DNA of 64,000 nt, from contig OZ024846.1 in NCBI GenBank assembly GCA_964017145.1, forward strand, positions 3,410,001 to 3,474,000. The letters are read 5' to 3'. Under the pieces are notes generated by a model. It saw only the letters and a list, made by a program, of their open reading frames with translations, was not told where the DNA came from and searched no databases. Within the stretch, counting starts at the first letter, position 1; the number at the start of each line of letters is the position of its first letter. Below are positions 22,901 to 35,873 of the stretch, piece after piece. Source of the DNA: Agrocybe praecox (Eukaryota > Basidiomycota > Agaricomycetes > Agaricales > Agrocybaceae). The translations under genes and the position numbers were made by a program.

Positions 22901-25900
22901 GTACATCCAACTAAATAGTAATAACTAGCGTATGTACTATAAATAAAAATGGACTGCATAAAACTAAAAATAGAACGCACCCGCAGCAGCAGGATGCCTG
23001 TACAAGGCAACGCACTCAATGGAGATTTAGGATAATCTTTGGGTCCACGCAACGCTGAGCGCTGACCAGATTTCTGTTTATCCCATTACTTACTCCTAAG
23101 TTTTAAGTGCTTCCCGCAGAGGTCGCTTGGTATATATATGGAAGAATCGTCCCTTCTGCTCACCTGCGTGGCATCTACTCTTTTAACGGCTATTTCTGCA
23201 CTCGTACCCGAATACATGACCCTCTATCTATATATAGAGGACGGATATGTTTTATATGTCCATTGTCTGATGTTTATGTACACATACCCGCTCTCAAGCT
23301 CCACCGGAACCGCAATGCAGGGTTTCGATGTCTGATTACATTTATTTATATCTGAACATACTATTCGTGCTTTCATTGGCTCGTTACATGCACAGAATAT
23401 ACCTACCTGCGGATGTGGGGATGTAAAGAAAGGCGCGATGTGGCATGGACATGACATATCGACAAATGACATGGCCCGTTGGAAACGATCAGTCTGTCAG
23501 ATGTTTCTCGACAATCGAAGAAAAGATAAAATTAACATTAGCGGTAAAGAGGAGCACTCTATAATCTATATCCAATGAACAGGAGCCCCGTTATGTTCTT
23601 TCAATTATATCTTTATTAATTAATATCTGTCTCGAATAAAGGCCTACTTTCAATGGGATACTTTTTATATGGTCTTTTCAAATCTTTAACCATCACCCGG
23701 CGCAGATTGAGACTACTTGAAAGAGTAAAACATACGAGAGGGTCTAACCATATCAAGTACTATGTATCAGACACCTTCCCGGCGCATGGAAGCTTGAAAA
23801 CGGGTTCCAACCCCCAACAGCAACGGCAACAACATCTCAAACAAAATCCGAGCCGAGGTCATGGCGTACACTTTCTATTATCACTCGTAACAGATATCCA
23901 CGCTCGAGGAATCATAACCTTCAAGGCAGTGCCACAAGAGCTCGAAAATTTCAACCACTCGCACTCTCCGTAGGCGTGATCCATACTTAGAGTATATTCG
24001 AAGCACCAGCTCAACGGCACAAGTGAAAAAACTTACAGAAATCATTCAACCACCCACTCTCCGCAGCTTCCGGCTTCCGGGATGGGAATCAATAAATAGA
24101 CATAGACGACATCAAAAGAGACACGCACTGCTTTACAGTAGCTTCAGCCTTTGAGCGAAAGCCCGTCACATTCCCGCCAATGGGAGCGACTTGACTCGGA
24201 TTGGCTGGAGGGGCGGAAGGGGGCGGGATTGGTGGGCAGCCTATGTCCGAACGTCGTGTGCAATGCCCAAATGTGGCCCTCGGGATTCCACATGCCAACA
24301 TCGAGATATCAAAGGCTATTGATACAAAATAGGCTGACGTGACATTGGCACTGATGATATGTTATAAAACCAAAACATCCGGTGGGCCATGCACATTTTT
24401 GAATCAGGTATGTAAATACATTATCAGGTAAATGGCCGGGCCCGACTTCCTGGGCCAATAGAGAGCGAGCGTGTAAGAGCGCGTCAGGAGGCGTCAAACG
24501 CGTCGCGTGAGGCGACCCACTATGACGCCGACAAGGGTCAAAGTCTTCCAGGGACCAATCATAGTGACGGGTTTCGTCATTCTCACTGATCTCGTGTCCT
24601 CTCTCCTCTCGAATGATCCTTTTCTTTGACACATAAAAAGAAGCTAATTATAAGCCATCCCTTTTTCCATCCACGATCTCCCAGCAGACAACGCAATGCA
24701 CAGCCATCCTCATGACGCTGGGAAATTGCGTCTTGGTAGTAGGTACATTCAGTCTTTACATATAATTGTAGCACACGATTTATTGACCTCAATCGTTAAC
24801 ACCGTGAAGCTCCAAGGGTCCGCCAAGGAAGTGTATATTGCATGCACCAATTCAATCATAAATCATCCTCCTAACAAGGTAAAATCAATGGTAAATAACG
24901 TTCCAACCCTTCAGTGAGAAAAATAGAAAAGAGGAGACATTTTAACAGGTGCTCAAATGTGTGAAGTCATGCCACAAGCAATAAATGTCGAAGTAAAACC
25001 TTCACATCCCCGTTGGTCGTCAGGGAGAAGAGGGTTGAAATCTGAGCAGAAACCACCAGGCCGGAGAATGAGAACGAGACCGATGAATTCATACACTGGG
25101 CATCCATTTAAGCGTATGAATAACGTGTGATTAAATCGATGAAGGCGTTCTCACTCAGGTCATTTGGTCTTCAGTTGAATAACCGATTCCACTCATCAAA
25201 GGAACTACGATAACGCGTTCGAAATGCGCAGCAGAATGCAAACCCCCCAATAGTAATGTATAACCTCATAGCTCAGGTGATTTCTCGCATTTTCTCATAG
25301 GCGCGTCATGGACATTGGAAGCGCCTCCATGACGCACTATGACTTGCCCGTGTCAGCACTTGGAAATAAGAAGCTCATGACGTACAGACATTAATATCTT
25401 TTGTCGGGGTATCCAGTGCTATTGTGAATGGATGATTTAATGGCCCATTACCTACCATGTTAAAAGGCAACGAGATGCAGTCATCACGATTCACAACTCC
25501 GATATCGAAACCCTCAAAACGTCATGCTGTTAACTTGCTGTAAACCAACCGAGGCAATATTCCACGTGACGCACAGCAAGACGCGTCGCGTGCCTAAAGT
25601 GCCACCATGGTGAAAGTTGAGGAACAGTTTGGAACTCCGACCAAAATAAGCGCCCAAAATTAAACCCAGGGCCAGGCCGGACAAACTTCGATGCAATTAA
25701 GCACCAGAGTAAACAGACTTTTAAGTTACGTTAAACCTTATGGTCCATATTCCAAATTCTAAGAAATTTCCGTGTAGTTAGTAGGTGGTCGACATTTACT
25801 CAGCGAGAATCATCAGAAGTATTACCGAAAATAAACGTTGGGGTTGGAATGTTGACCTAACAAGAGATTTTATTTCACTATGTCTTGTATATGATCTTAC

Positions 25901-26432
25901 CTCAAATGGCACGTTTAAATGGGCAGAAATTGTCTTCTTACTTCTTGTTCTTCTTGGCATACAAATGCTGTCTTTTCCATGCATTATCCGAAGTTCAATT
26001 TGTTTAATGATCATATGCTCAGTGGTGCACAGCAAAAAATATATTCACAGATAGACGTGCGGAGCGGCGGAAACATACGATATGTCGATAAATGCCAATT
26101 CAAGCCGTAAAGAATAGACAAAGAGACGTTAGAGACGTTGATATTGGCATCATCTCGGTCATTTTTCGCTATTAGTGCAATCGAAGAAGCTTCTTTTGTG
26201 CGTCATACATTAACATTACTCACAAATGAAAGGCCCGCCTTGCCGCTAATGTGCTAGAAACCGTTACTGTAACAAGGAGATCATGTTTACGATCTTCTTG
26301 GTAGAATATACGCCTATTGATAGTATCATGCGCTCGTCCGCCCGTGTTTATGCTGTTTGCGTCTTGTCGGACTAGCTTTTAATCGGGTAAGACACCGTGT
26401 GCAAAGCGGAGAGAAACCAAGCTTTTGAGAGG

Positions 26433-26438
26433 TTTAAA
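26433..26438 (+). promoter_or_regulatory. TATA-like TTTAAA upstream of the LPMO gene
   Basis: TTTAAA sits 64 bp before the LPMO ATG and just before a run of nine or more G. It is a plausible core promoter, judged by position only. Confidence 0.3.
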
Positions 26439-26501
26439 AGGGGGGGGGAGACATGAAAACAAACGTGAAAGTTTGAAGAAACCTTTGAGTCTCGTACTAA
26501 A

Positions 26502-27751
26502 ATGCTCAAGACCGCCATCTTCGCTGCTGTTCTCTCTGCACTCACAGTCTCAGTCCGTGGACATGGATACGTTCAAGACATCGTGTCCGGATCGACTCAT
26601 TACACCGGTTACCTTCCGTACCAAGACCCATACTACAACCCTCCCCCTCAGCGCATCGTTCGCAAGATCCCTGGAAATGGTTAGTCCAAGTGCAAAGTCT
26701 GCTCCATTCATTTTCCACGTCTCTTACAAACACCGTATACCGCTCATACAGGGCCCGTAACTGATCTAACCCTCATCGAGTAAGATGCATCCTGTATTTC
26801 CGTGTCGGCTCTGTGTGTACAATCAACTCACGAAATATCACTGACAGCCTCCAATGCAACGGTTACACCGATGGCGGTGCTCCCGGTTCTGCACCTGCAC
26901 CAATCTTCGCTACCGTGGCTGCCGGATCTCAGCTAAAACTCAACTGGACGACCTGGCCAGATAGCCATATGGTGTGTGCCAAATTATCATCCTGTCCCAA
27001 TGGAGACAAACTCTAAAAGCATCGGTCGGACAATGGTATCTCAGGGTCCAATGATCACCTACATGGCCCGCGCGCCCAGCGACATCACCAAGTGGAGCCC
27101 TGGAACTTCGTGAGCTCTTATACTCTATAAAAATATTGTTGCTTCAGCTATTCATTGCCATAATCCATCATTTTTCTTTTAGCGCCGTTTGGTTCAAAGT
27201 CGCCGAATCCGGAAAAACCTCCGACGGGAAATGGGCCGCAACAGACTTGCTCACGGCGTCCAACAGCATCTACACTTTCACTATCCCTCCTAAATTGAAG
27301 GCTGGTCAATATATCGTCCGTCATGAGATGTAAGCAAAGAGCCTTCATAACTATCTTCATGATTTAAACGACAATGCTAAACACACACACTCTTGATAAT
27401 TAGCATTGCTCTGCATGCAGCGTATACTTACCCAGGAGCTCAATTCTATCCCGGTTGCATCCAGATTCAAGTAACAGGGTCTGGTACCGCACTTCCCACC
27501 TCCTTTGTCTCCTTCCCTGGTGCATACACGCCTACGAGCCCTGGTATCGTCTACGACGCATACACAAGTAAGGACTCTGTCTTGAAGCGATTAATAATTT
27601 TTAACGTTATCTCAGACACAAGCGCATACCCTATCCCAGGACCTGCTGTGTACGTACCAATTTACTTCTCTCAATCTATGGTCAAGCTAACGTGCCTATC
27701 TCTTTCTCCTCCTACTACTTACGACAAAAAAGGTGGACAGGAGGAAACTGA
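26502..27751 (+). CDS. AA9 lytic polysaccharide monooxygenase
   Basis: Secreted copper enzyme that cleaves cellulose or related beta-glucans oxidatively. Predicted 252 residues in eight exons: 26502-26679, 26752-26779, 26848-26971, 27045-27109, 27183-27329, 27404-27567, 27616-27649, 27733-27751; phases agree and the sum is a multiple of three. The signal peptide ends at RG20, so His21 (HGYVQDI) becomes the N-terminal ligand of the histidine brace. The second ligand is the His of DSHMGPMITYMA, formed across an intron. LHAAYTYPGAQFYPGCIQI supplies the axial Tyr and conserved Gln. The Cys in LIDLQCNGY and the Cys in YPGCIQI are likely disulfide-bonded. The protein ends AVWTGGN with no CBM1 module or linker. 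Exons of 28, 34 and 19 nt make automatic prediction error-prone. It converges with the MFS gene. Confidence 0.93.
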
Positions 27752-28220
27752 ACCACAGGGCTATTTCAGAAGAATGCCATTTTATTTTCGGCTTGGACTC
27801 TAAGGTTTAATTACCTGTATGACAGATACATATCCTGTCATACGATTCTACGAATATATCAGAATTTTGTTTTTGGCTATAGTTATATATGTACGGTATA
27901 CTAAGATGTCATCAAGATGTCAATGCCATAAAATGCGTGCGTGCGTATGGGTGGGTGTGTCTAGGATAATGTGGAGAGGAAAAGAAAACGTAATAGATAG
28001 CTCGCGGTAGGGTTGGGTTAACCCAAAAAAAAAAGTGGATGCTGGGTGACGTGACCGAGGGTGTGGACGCAATGAACGAGCAGAGAAGAAAGAGCACAGA
28101 AAAGGGGAAGAGTCTAATTCAAAGTTGAAGTCGAAAACAAAACAAACAAAAAACAAAAACAAAAAAAAAGAACAGGAAAAAACAGAAAAACAGAAGAAAG
28201 AAAAAAACCCCTTTTCACTT
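27752..28220. other. Intergenic between convergent LPMO and MFS genes
   Basis: Holds the 3' untranslated regions of two convergent genes. It has A-rich runs (ACAAACAAAAAACAAAAACA near 28140) and no recognisable gene. Confidence 0.6.
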
Positions 28221-31104
28221 TCATCGGTTGCTCTTTTCGTCCGCCTCCGAAACATCAATCGCACTCCTCGTCGGAGTCATAATCTTACCCTCCTCCACTT
28301 CAATTGCACTTCCGGTGCTTTTCGCCTTCAAAAATGCCGTATCACTCGACCCCAACGGCGTCTGCTGCACGAAAGTATTCGCACAAGACGAAAACGCCAT
28401 CCCCGAGTTGGACGACGGTGACGTCACATAGCTCTGATCTATCTGCTGCGTCGGGGCTGATAATGAATCATTCTTGTGCTTCAATGTTCTGGGAGCTGCT
28501 GCTGCTGATGCCGATATTGGTGATTTTCCATTGTCTCCGACCTCAGTTTGCGTATCAGAAGGTGATAGATGGGTGCCCTTCTCGTTCTCTGATATGGGAT
28601 TCGGCTTTGGTGGTCCACGTTGTCCGACTACACCGACGCCGCGGAAGCTGATGATGCACAAAACCGTAGCTAGAGGTGAAAAAGAATCAAGCATCAGTAC
28701 ACATTTTGGAGGGACAAGGATAGGAAGAATACCTATGCACCCGAAAGCGAACGCTGTCCACTGCGCAGCCCTATACTTTGAAATGAGATCTCCACCAGGA
28801 GCGATATTCAGTCCAACATTATTAAACACGACAGTCGAAACCGTAACGCCCATAGCAGTACCCAACTAATACAAAAAAGATAAGGCCAGCAGTCAGCATA
28901 TAATTTCGTAAAGAAAGAGGAGTATCAACACGACATACCTGAACCATCGTGTTAAACAATGCCCCGGCCACACTCTGCTCATGAGGCAAAGCAAACTTCG
29001 AAAGGAACATTGTTCCACTAGAAAATACGAAATCCGCGCCGACACAGGAAAGGTACGTCGAATTGAACGCGTAGCCCCAATACGTCGAGTTAGGCTTGAT
29101 AATCGCAAAGAGGAGGCAGGAGAGCGTGGTCGATCCTGTTCCGATGGCTATTATATTATAAAGAACAGATAATGAGAACCATGGATGCGATGGAAATGGC
29201 TATCGCAATGAAGGACGTACCAAACAGATACACGATAGGCACATACGGCGCCATGAACCCCACGAACACATTACAGAGCACACCAGACACGAACATCGGT
29301 AGAAGCCTCACAACGCTCTGTATTGGAGTGTAGTTGTTATAATCTTGATAATACAACTATATTATTGAGAAAAAATTCGCAGTCAGAAAGAGTGCAAATA
29401 AAAAAAGAATGAAATAAGAACAGAACCCACCTGTACCCAAAACGTCCAAGCCATAAACGCACACCAATTCGTGAACGCAATAACCAGCGTAGCCGCGAAC
29501 CTCCCTTTGGCCCTCGTCCAAATCGTCAACCGCATCAGCGGAGGGGGAGTCCACACCGAATACGGCGCGTTCGGATCATCTTGGATTTTTTCGAGGTAAT
29601 GTTGCCAGTACAAGAATATCGCAATAAACAGGACGCCGACGATGAGAAGGGCAATAATGTCTGTGTATTTTTGCGGCAAAAAAAGGATTTCAAGATGAAA
29701 AAAATCAGTAGGCGAGAAAATGGGCACAAGAGGAGACGAGAGAAAGAAGAGAAGACGTACACCCAGTACCCCACTTCTTCGGAGCCAGCTCTCCCTGACT
29801 TAACACAAACACAATAAGGACCAATCCAATTGTAACAAAAAACGCTCCTATCCAATCGACTCTCTTATCCTTCTCCTGGGACGGCACATCATTGTCAATC
29901 GAAATGAACCCGCCGAGGGCACACAGCGCCATAAGCCCGCTGAGAAGCCAGAACGTGGAGCGCCATTTTTGTCTGCGAGAGATTGGACATTTTTAAGATA
30001 AATATCAAGGATCTGAGCAGGCTTGAATGAAGGGGTAAACGCACGTAGTAAACTCGGTTAACACACCACCAATGGCTGTACCGAACACGGCTCCGACGGG
30101 TGCGCCTGCTGTGAATGCGGCGAATGCAAACGAACGGATGCGGGAAGGCGGGAACGAATGGGCAAGGATTCCGACCTAGAGAAATTAAGATGAGAAAAGA
30201 AAATAATATGTAAATGAATCAGTAAAGAGAATAAACCCCACGAAGTCATGTACATACAGCAGAAGGCAAAGCTGCCGCCCCTCCTACACCCTGCAATCCT
30301 CTAAGTATCTCCATTGTTATGACATCTAGATCGAGTTTGTTAGACCAACAAAAGATTCTTGCAGAGCTTTTTTGAAAAGAGTAAAAACGTACTATCCGAA
30401 AACCCACATCCAAGCGTAAAGATTGACATCCAAAGCGTGCCAGCCAAGAACATTTTCTTCCTTCCGTACACATCAGCAAGACGGCCACAGACGAGGAGGA
30501 GGCATCCCTAATTCGTTCGAGGTTGAGTGAGAAAATGAAAAATCAACAGTTCAATAGATATAGGCTTACGGAACTTAAAGGATACGCAGAAATGATCCAT
30601 TGCACTCGTGCAGGCTCGAGGTTGAAATCACGAGCGATGGTGGGCAGGGATATGGACACAGAGGTCGAGTTTGCTGTCTATGGGGTACGAAAAAAAAGTT
30701 AGTTTACGGAGGATGAATTAAACATAGAGATAAAGAAAAAGCCATACATTGATAATCATCACAAACGTCAGTGTTGTAACCACTATCACCGACCGGAGGG
30801 TGCTCCTCTCTGTGCTGTTCGCTCTTGAGCCGATTTCTTTTTGCTGGCCGCCACCTCCACCATCTCCATGATGACCGTCTCCTTCAATAATATTTTCGAC
30901 CGACCCCGACCTTGACTTTGACTTGGATGCAAATGAAGGTGCCCTCGTGTTAGTGGCCGTAGCCGTCCCTGGCGGCGTTGGAGTCGATGTGCTGCGTTCA
31001 GTTGTATATGCGACTTCCTGCTCTTGGTTTTGGTCCGGAATTCGATTTCCTTCATCCTTTTTTTCATCAGAATACGTTGGTGGAGGTGTACGTTCGTCGC
31101 CCAT
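28221..31104 (-). CDS. MFS transporter, DHA2-like (14-TM drug:H+ antiporter type)
   Basis: Integral membrane transporter, probably at the plasma membrane, exporting drugs or small metabolites by proton exchange; substrate unknown. The ATG at 31104 opens a hydrophilic N-terminus of about 110 residues rich in Thr/Pro/Ser and Gly. Motifs then appear over several exons: start of TM1 SVIVVTTLTFVMIIN; ARVQWIISAYPLSS; motif A-like GRLADVYGRKKMF; ITMEILRGLQGVGGAAALPSA (motif-C-like region follows with AGAPVGAVFGTAIGG); KRVDWIGAFFVTIGLVLIV; and the later segment FVSGVLCNVFVGFMAPYVPIVYLF. The last membrane segment precedes a Ser-rich cytoplasmic tail of about 150 residues ending EADEKSNR. Exons are short with introns around 50-70 nt. 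The topology call of 14 segments is inferred from the DHA2 pattern (insertion GALGG... two extra helices) and not counted by a program. Confidence 0.87.
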
Positions 31105-32980
31105 CGTGCCGTATGATATTTTTGATCGTTCTTAATTCCAATTGTTGTTTCCTCGTTGGTATATGCGTGCGCGCAGACTATCCAGAAGAAAAGAAAAGAA
31201 ATAAGTCACTATATGCGTTCAAGAAAAGGATAGGGGACAAGAACGAGGGATAACGGATAGTTGGGACGAAGATCAATGATTAATGAGGCACCCACCTTTT
31301 ATGACTTAGACTCGTATCAATCCTTCTTCTTCTTCTTCGGCTTCGTAAATCGTATTACTCAAACCCGCAAAGGATCTTTCCTTTCCTGTCCCAATGAGGA
31401 GATTGATTCGATACTTGCACGACGTCAAGTCGAGTTCGAACGTAATTCCTCCGAGTCGACTGGGCGAAGGCAGGCAGGCAGTCAAGGGTAGATGACGATC
31501 AAGCACCTTGTGTATATAAATGGGCGGCGGACCAAGATCTCCTTGATAGTTGGATTTACCGTTTAGTAGCCGGTTGGCTGCAGATCTGTTTTCCTCTTCG
31601 TCGCTCTAGTTCTCGCGAAGCAATAGCACGACCGCTGACGATGCCACCAAAGAGTCGTATTCGCAGAGTAGAGTAGGGGCTCTGTACGTATATCTCCCGT
31701 CCGTTCGGTTCGTAAAGCCTCAATAAACCCCCTACGGATGTGATACCAATCCTTTCGAGCGTTGATGCAGTCACGGAGCTGATTGAAAAAGGAATCGAAA
31801 TGTTGAATCGTCGTTTGTCCACACAACTCGGGCGTCTCAAGTTTACTTCGATCGAGGTATCCTAGTCCGTCTGTATTAGCTGACCGATACGTAAGAACAG
31901 ATGATTCGTGGATGGAAAACTCCAGCAGCGAGGAAAGAAAATCTTCAAAATTTTTTGTGCCCCTCGGTTGGTTGGTTGGTTGGTTGGTTGGGTGGCTCGT
32001 TCTTCCCCGCTAGACCTCCCTTCGGCTTATATACTCTAGATGCAACTAAGCAAAAACGGGAAATCAAATTTCCAAAGTCGATCAGGATCGAAACCACGCG
32101 TGTAGTGCGTGCGGTGTGTGTGGCCCACGTACGGGAGGGTCCTATCCGAAAGTTGAAATGATCGCCAGAGCACGTCACGACTCGAGAAATCCTCCTTGTA
32201 GCTTCAGTCGTTCCGAACGTCGTCCTATGTATAGCCCGTTCTACTCCCTTGCCGCTGGTGGTGGTGGTGGTGGTAGTAGCAATATGCAGAGGTCTGATTC
32301 GATTCTCGAAGAAAAGAAGTCAAAGCACCCCCGGGCGACGTGCAGTACATCATCCTGAATGGACCCATCATATACGACGCGATGCGACGCTTCGCACACA
32401 TGATGAGCATACTTGAAGTGGGTTGATTGATGTAATAATGTAACAGCAATTTCCGAACAAGCGGGGAAGGACATATGATTGGCCGACCATTCCAATCTAT
32501 TAGTCAGAGGGGAACCAACTTATAAGATAACCGTATGGGAATCAAATAATTATGATTTGTCAAACTTATTTTATGGTAACCGACCTTCCGCGTCCAGTAA
32601 TCAGCAAGTAACCAGTCTGATTTTATAATGGAATCCATATTCATTCATACTCAGAGTCTATGCATTTGAGTGGGGGATTGTGCATGTCATTCCACGTTCG
32701 TACATCCTTCCGTACGCAACCAACATAGAGCGACATAGTCTTCAAAAACAAAACAAAAAACAAAAAAACGACTAATAAAAAAAAACATATACGATTAACA
32801 CATTATGACAACAACGTAATAGGGAAAGAGGCGTAGGTAATAATTTTGGTAGTTCGATGTTGGTGACAGTGATCAGGGCGTAATAGGAACTTAGGAGAGC
32901 GGCAGCTTAAGAGAGGGAAGAAGCAACGCGCACCCCGCCTGCCAACATGACAAATGCTACGAAAAGCCGGAGCCTAACAT
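31105..32980. other. Intergenic between HSP10 3' end and MFS 5' end
   Basis: Must contain the MFS promoter and the HSP10 3' untranslated region. A TTGG microsatellite of about six units lies near 31967-31992 and a TGG/GGT run near 32260. No coding exon recognised. Confidence 0.55.
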
Positions 32981-33916
32981 TTACTCCTTGATCTTAGCGA
33001 GGATCTCTGCGTCCTTGAAGAGGAAGTATTCCTATGAAATGTAAAAGAAAATTGTCAGCATCAGTCTCTCGCAATGAAATTTCAAGAAGAAAAAAATTAA
33101 TCATTGCACCCACACTACGCGTGTGCGTGCATGCGGGCTCCAAAATCCACCAGCAGGATAGGCGGGTGAAAAAGAAACACAAAAACAAAAAAAGCAATAC
33201 GAACCTCTTCTCCGACCTTGATGGCATTTCCACCCCATCCAGGCAACAACACCCTATCGCCAGCCTTCACAGTGGTAGGAACGACGACACCATCCTTGTT
33301 GGGGGCACCAGGGCCGACAGCGATGACGGTGGCCTCAGGCAGAGGGTTGGTGGTGGCGGACGTAGGCAGGAAGATTCCAGAGGCGGTTTTCTGTTATCGC
33401 AAGTATTCATCCGTGTTAGCAGGCGTCCATTATACGTTTGCAGGAAAATAAGAACATACAGTTTCAGGCTTGAACCTCTGCACGAGGACACGGTCGAGGA
33501 GAGGAACGAGGGACTTGATAGATTTGAAAGTAGCTTGGGCGGCCTAGCAAGGAAAAAGAAAAGAGAAAAAAAGTCAGTCAGTCGGTTGGTCTTCGGTTGT
33601 TTTCGTCAAACGGGTGATAGGACTCTGCGCCCCTAGTGATTCCATGCCCCCAGCACGAAGCGTGCATTGGACGATAGTGCTCGTCGTCGTTGTGCTGAAG
33701 TAGTACATGGGCGTGCACATCCGAATGTACACTTGTTTCCGGGTAAAACCACCATACGTGGCGTATAGCGCCAACCCAACAGGTTAAAAAACACACACGA
33801 CGCGACCCAGACATCAACATGCACATAGCCACCCAGCCATGTCCATCCATTATAGCCAAAGACCCATAAACCACCTCTATACAACCAGAGCAATAGGACG
33901 TTCAGACACTCACCAT
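32981..33916 (-). CDS. HSP10: 10 kDa mitochondrial chaperonin (GroES/HSP10)
   Basis: Co-chaperonin that caps the mitochondrial Hsp60 barrel and drives folding of imported proteins. It is 107 residues in four exons: 33916-33914, 33543-33460, 33390-33205 and 33031-32981. The first exon is only the ATG codon, followed at once by a GTGAGT donor. GroES motifs: SIKSLVPLLDRVLVQRF, the mobile loop ETKTASGIFLPTSA, ATVIAVGPG, VKAGDRVLLPGWGG, and the C-terminal EEYFLFKDAEILAKI. Length and order match the family. The N-terminus is basic and amphipathic and works as an uncleaved import signal in known HSP10s. Heat-shock elements lie upstream. The uricase gene follows in the same orientation. Confidence 0.96.
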
Positions 33917-34088
33917 TTGGACTAGGATGACGAATAATAGGGCTTTAAAAGGAAAAAAGAGTAAACGTCAAGCAAGAAAGAAACACTATGTAGAAAGCAC
34001 AGAAATACGTGAGCCGTTAGAGGAAAGGAAGAATTGCGAAGAACGACGTACGTGACGATGAGCAAGGACAAAAAAGAGGAAACTATCT

Positions 34089-34114
34089 AGAAACTTCCCG
34101 ACGTGGAATATTCG
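34089..34114. promoter_or_regulatory. Two heat-shock elements upstream of HSP10
   Basis: AGAAACTTCC (34089-34098) and GGAATATTCG (34105-34114) each fit nGAAnnTTCn, the inverted pentamer pair bound by HSF. They lie about 175-200 bp before the HSP10 start. A CACGTG box occurs farther upstream near 34166. HSF control fits a chaperonin gene. Confidence 0.7.
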
Positions 34115-34396
34115 CGACGGGATTTTCAATTTGGTTCCGGTAAATAACGATTAAGTATGCCGATCACGTGGTCGTTGGAAAGGGTATGGCCTGAAAAATA
34201 ATAGATTTCATTAAGCTTGCAAATTGCGACATGGGAGGCTCATGAAGTAACGACATTTTATTCGTGTTGTAGTAAATAATTTGTGTCATGCAGTCATTTA
34301 TTCACAGACGAAATAAAAGAAACAAAATGTAGATAGATACAGATAAAATACCATCATAGTTGGTTCATTCCTCCTCTCTTTTCGATCTCGTCCCTC

Positions 34397-35873
34397 TCAT
34401 TTCCTCGAAATCGTGGCAGTAATCAAACCACTAGGAGCGTCAATAGGCGTAAACACTTCAGCTTTGGCACTACAGCAAGAATTTCAGCAAAAAGCGAGGA
34501 AGGAGAACGAAGTGGACATACGGCGTGAGGTTATCGATATTCAAATATCTCATATCCACCGGAATATAATGTTTATTGGGCAGAGCGTACGAAACATGGT
34601 TGATGCTTGCATTCTCAACAATGATGCGTTCAGCCATTTTGTATAGAGTGGCCTGCATAAAGGGAATCGAAATCAGCATCCGACATTCATCCAAGCAGAG
34701 AACCGAATCAAGAAAAGTGGATGCAAACGTACTTGGACACTAGCACTCTCATCTACGGCAAAAACCTCTAACGTTGCCTTCCTCGCTCGTCCAGCGACCT
34801 CATCATCCCAAACACTTCCCTCATAGCCCTCTTCGCCCTTCTGCAAAGGGATGACGAACTCCAACTTCTTTTCGTCTGTAGGAGCTCTGATGGAGAGAGG
34901 GGCGAAAGTGTACGAGAGGTCGACGGAGGTGGAGAAGATCCTGTCATTCACTTCTACGAGGGTGGTGTATTCGTCGCGATAGAAGTTTTCAAAAGCGGAT
35001 CCAGTGGATTTGAGGACTGTATGAGGTGACGGTTAGATGATGATTTTGAACAATTTTGAGGAATGGTGAGGAACACTGGGTACGTACCAAGCAAATCGGC
35101 AATTCCAGCAGTGACCTTGCCCACTAGCTTATCCTTTCCGGCAGAGCCATCGACCTAGACAACAAAGACAGGAAAGAATAACAACCAGAACGTCAATACC
35201 ACTAGTGGTCGATCAATAATTCCCTATACATACCTCGACTTTGACAATCCTCTTATCATTGCCATCCCTGAAGAACGAATGTGAATGGCCCTCGGGGGTC
35301 TCCTCTCCGTCAACATGGATCCTCGACCACCTCAACTGCTCAATCGTCACAAACGCTTTGGAAATGTGTGCGTATTTCGAGACGAAGAATGTTCCTAGAT
35401 GCAGAGCGAATTTCTCTGCGCTAAGGATGTGTGGGGAGGTTTTCGCGAGGACTATATGTCGGAAAAGAAAAGGGGTGTTCAGTCAAGACTGGATATGGGC
35501 TCGGAGAGGGGAGGAAAAAGATCACGTACAATAAGTGATGTTTTTAACTGCGCAAACGAAGATCATCAGCGTTCAGGTCCACAACAGAGATCAGTGGATA
35601 ACGAACGTACTGGAATCAGTAGCAACGACAACCGAATTGTCTGCCTGTGTGTAGCTGCACAATAATGTTCAATCAGCATCTCATTCAATACAGACACGCA
35701 TAGCATGCAATTAGATATGAAAAAATCGCGACTACTCACCTGGTAGCAATCTCTCCCTCCAACAGAGCCTCGACGCTATACTCCACGATATGATGCCACT
35801 TTTCCTCTCGTACGATTCTAAAGACGCGCACTTTGGTCTTCCCGTATCTAGCTGCAGTGAGTTCGCTGGCCAT
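34397..35873 (-). CDS. Uricase (urate oxidase)
   Basis: Oxidises urate to 5-hydroxyisourate in purine catabolism, usually in peroxisomes, with no cofactor. It is 322 residues in eight exons: 35873-35740, 35654-35611, 35547-35530, 35451-35234, 35154-35088, 35016-34733, 34652-34522, 34469-34397; phases agree. Motifs: ARYGKTKVRVFRIVRE with the catalytic Lys region; HHIVEYSVEALLEGE; YTQADNSVVVATDS with the catalytic Thr; HSHSFFRDGNDKR; GSAFENFYRDEYTTL; ENASINHVSYALPNKHYIP near the C-terminus, containing the uricase signature. An 18-nt exon encodes part of DSIKNITY. The protein ends TATISRK, which is not a canonical SKL/ARL-type peroxisomal signal. A GATAAG site near 36257-36262 upstream could bind a nitrogen GATA factor (weak inference). 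Confidence 0.94.

Larger units (their letters stand above)
19623..26501. other. Long gene-poor region (about 6.9 kb)
   Basis: Upstream region shared by the zinc-finger gene (-) and the LPMO gene (+). It has simple repeats (CCTTCCTTCCTTCCTTCC near 20713, TAATGATAATGATAATGA near 20966) but no protein-coding exons that I can support. Around 24177-24236 three CCAAT-type boxes in both orientations and a GGGCGGGATT GC-rich stretch are packed within about 60 bp, as in a promoter, without an evident gene beside it. A long 5' leader or non-coding transcript is possible. Confidence 0.5.
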
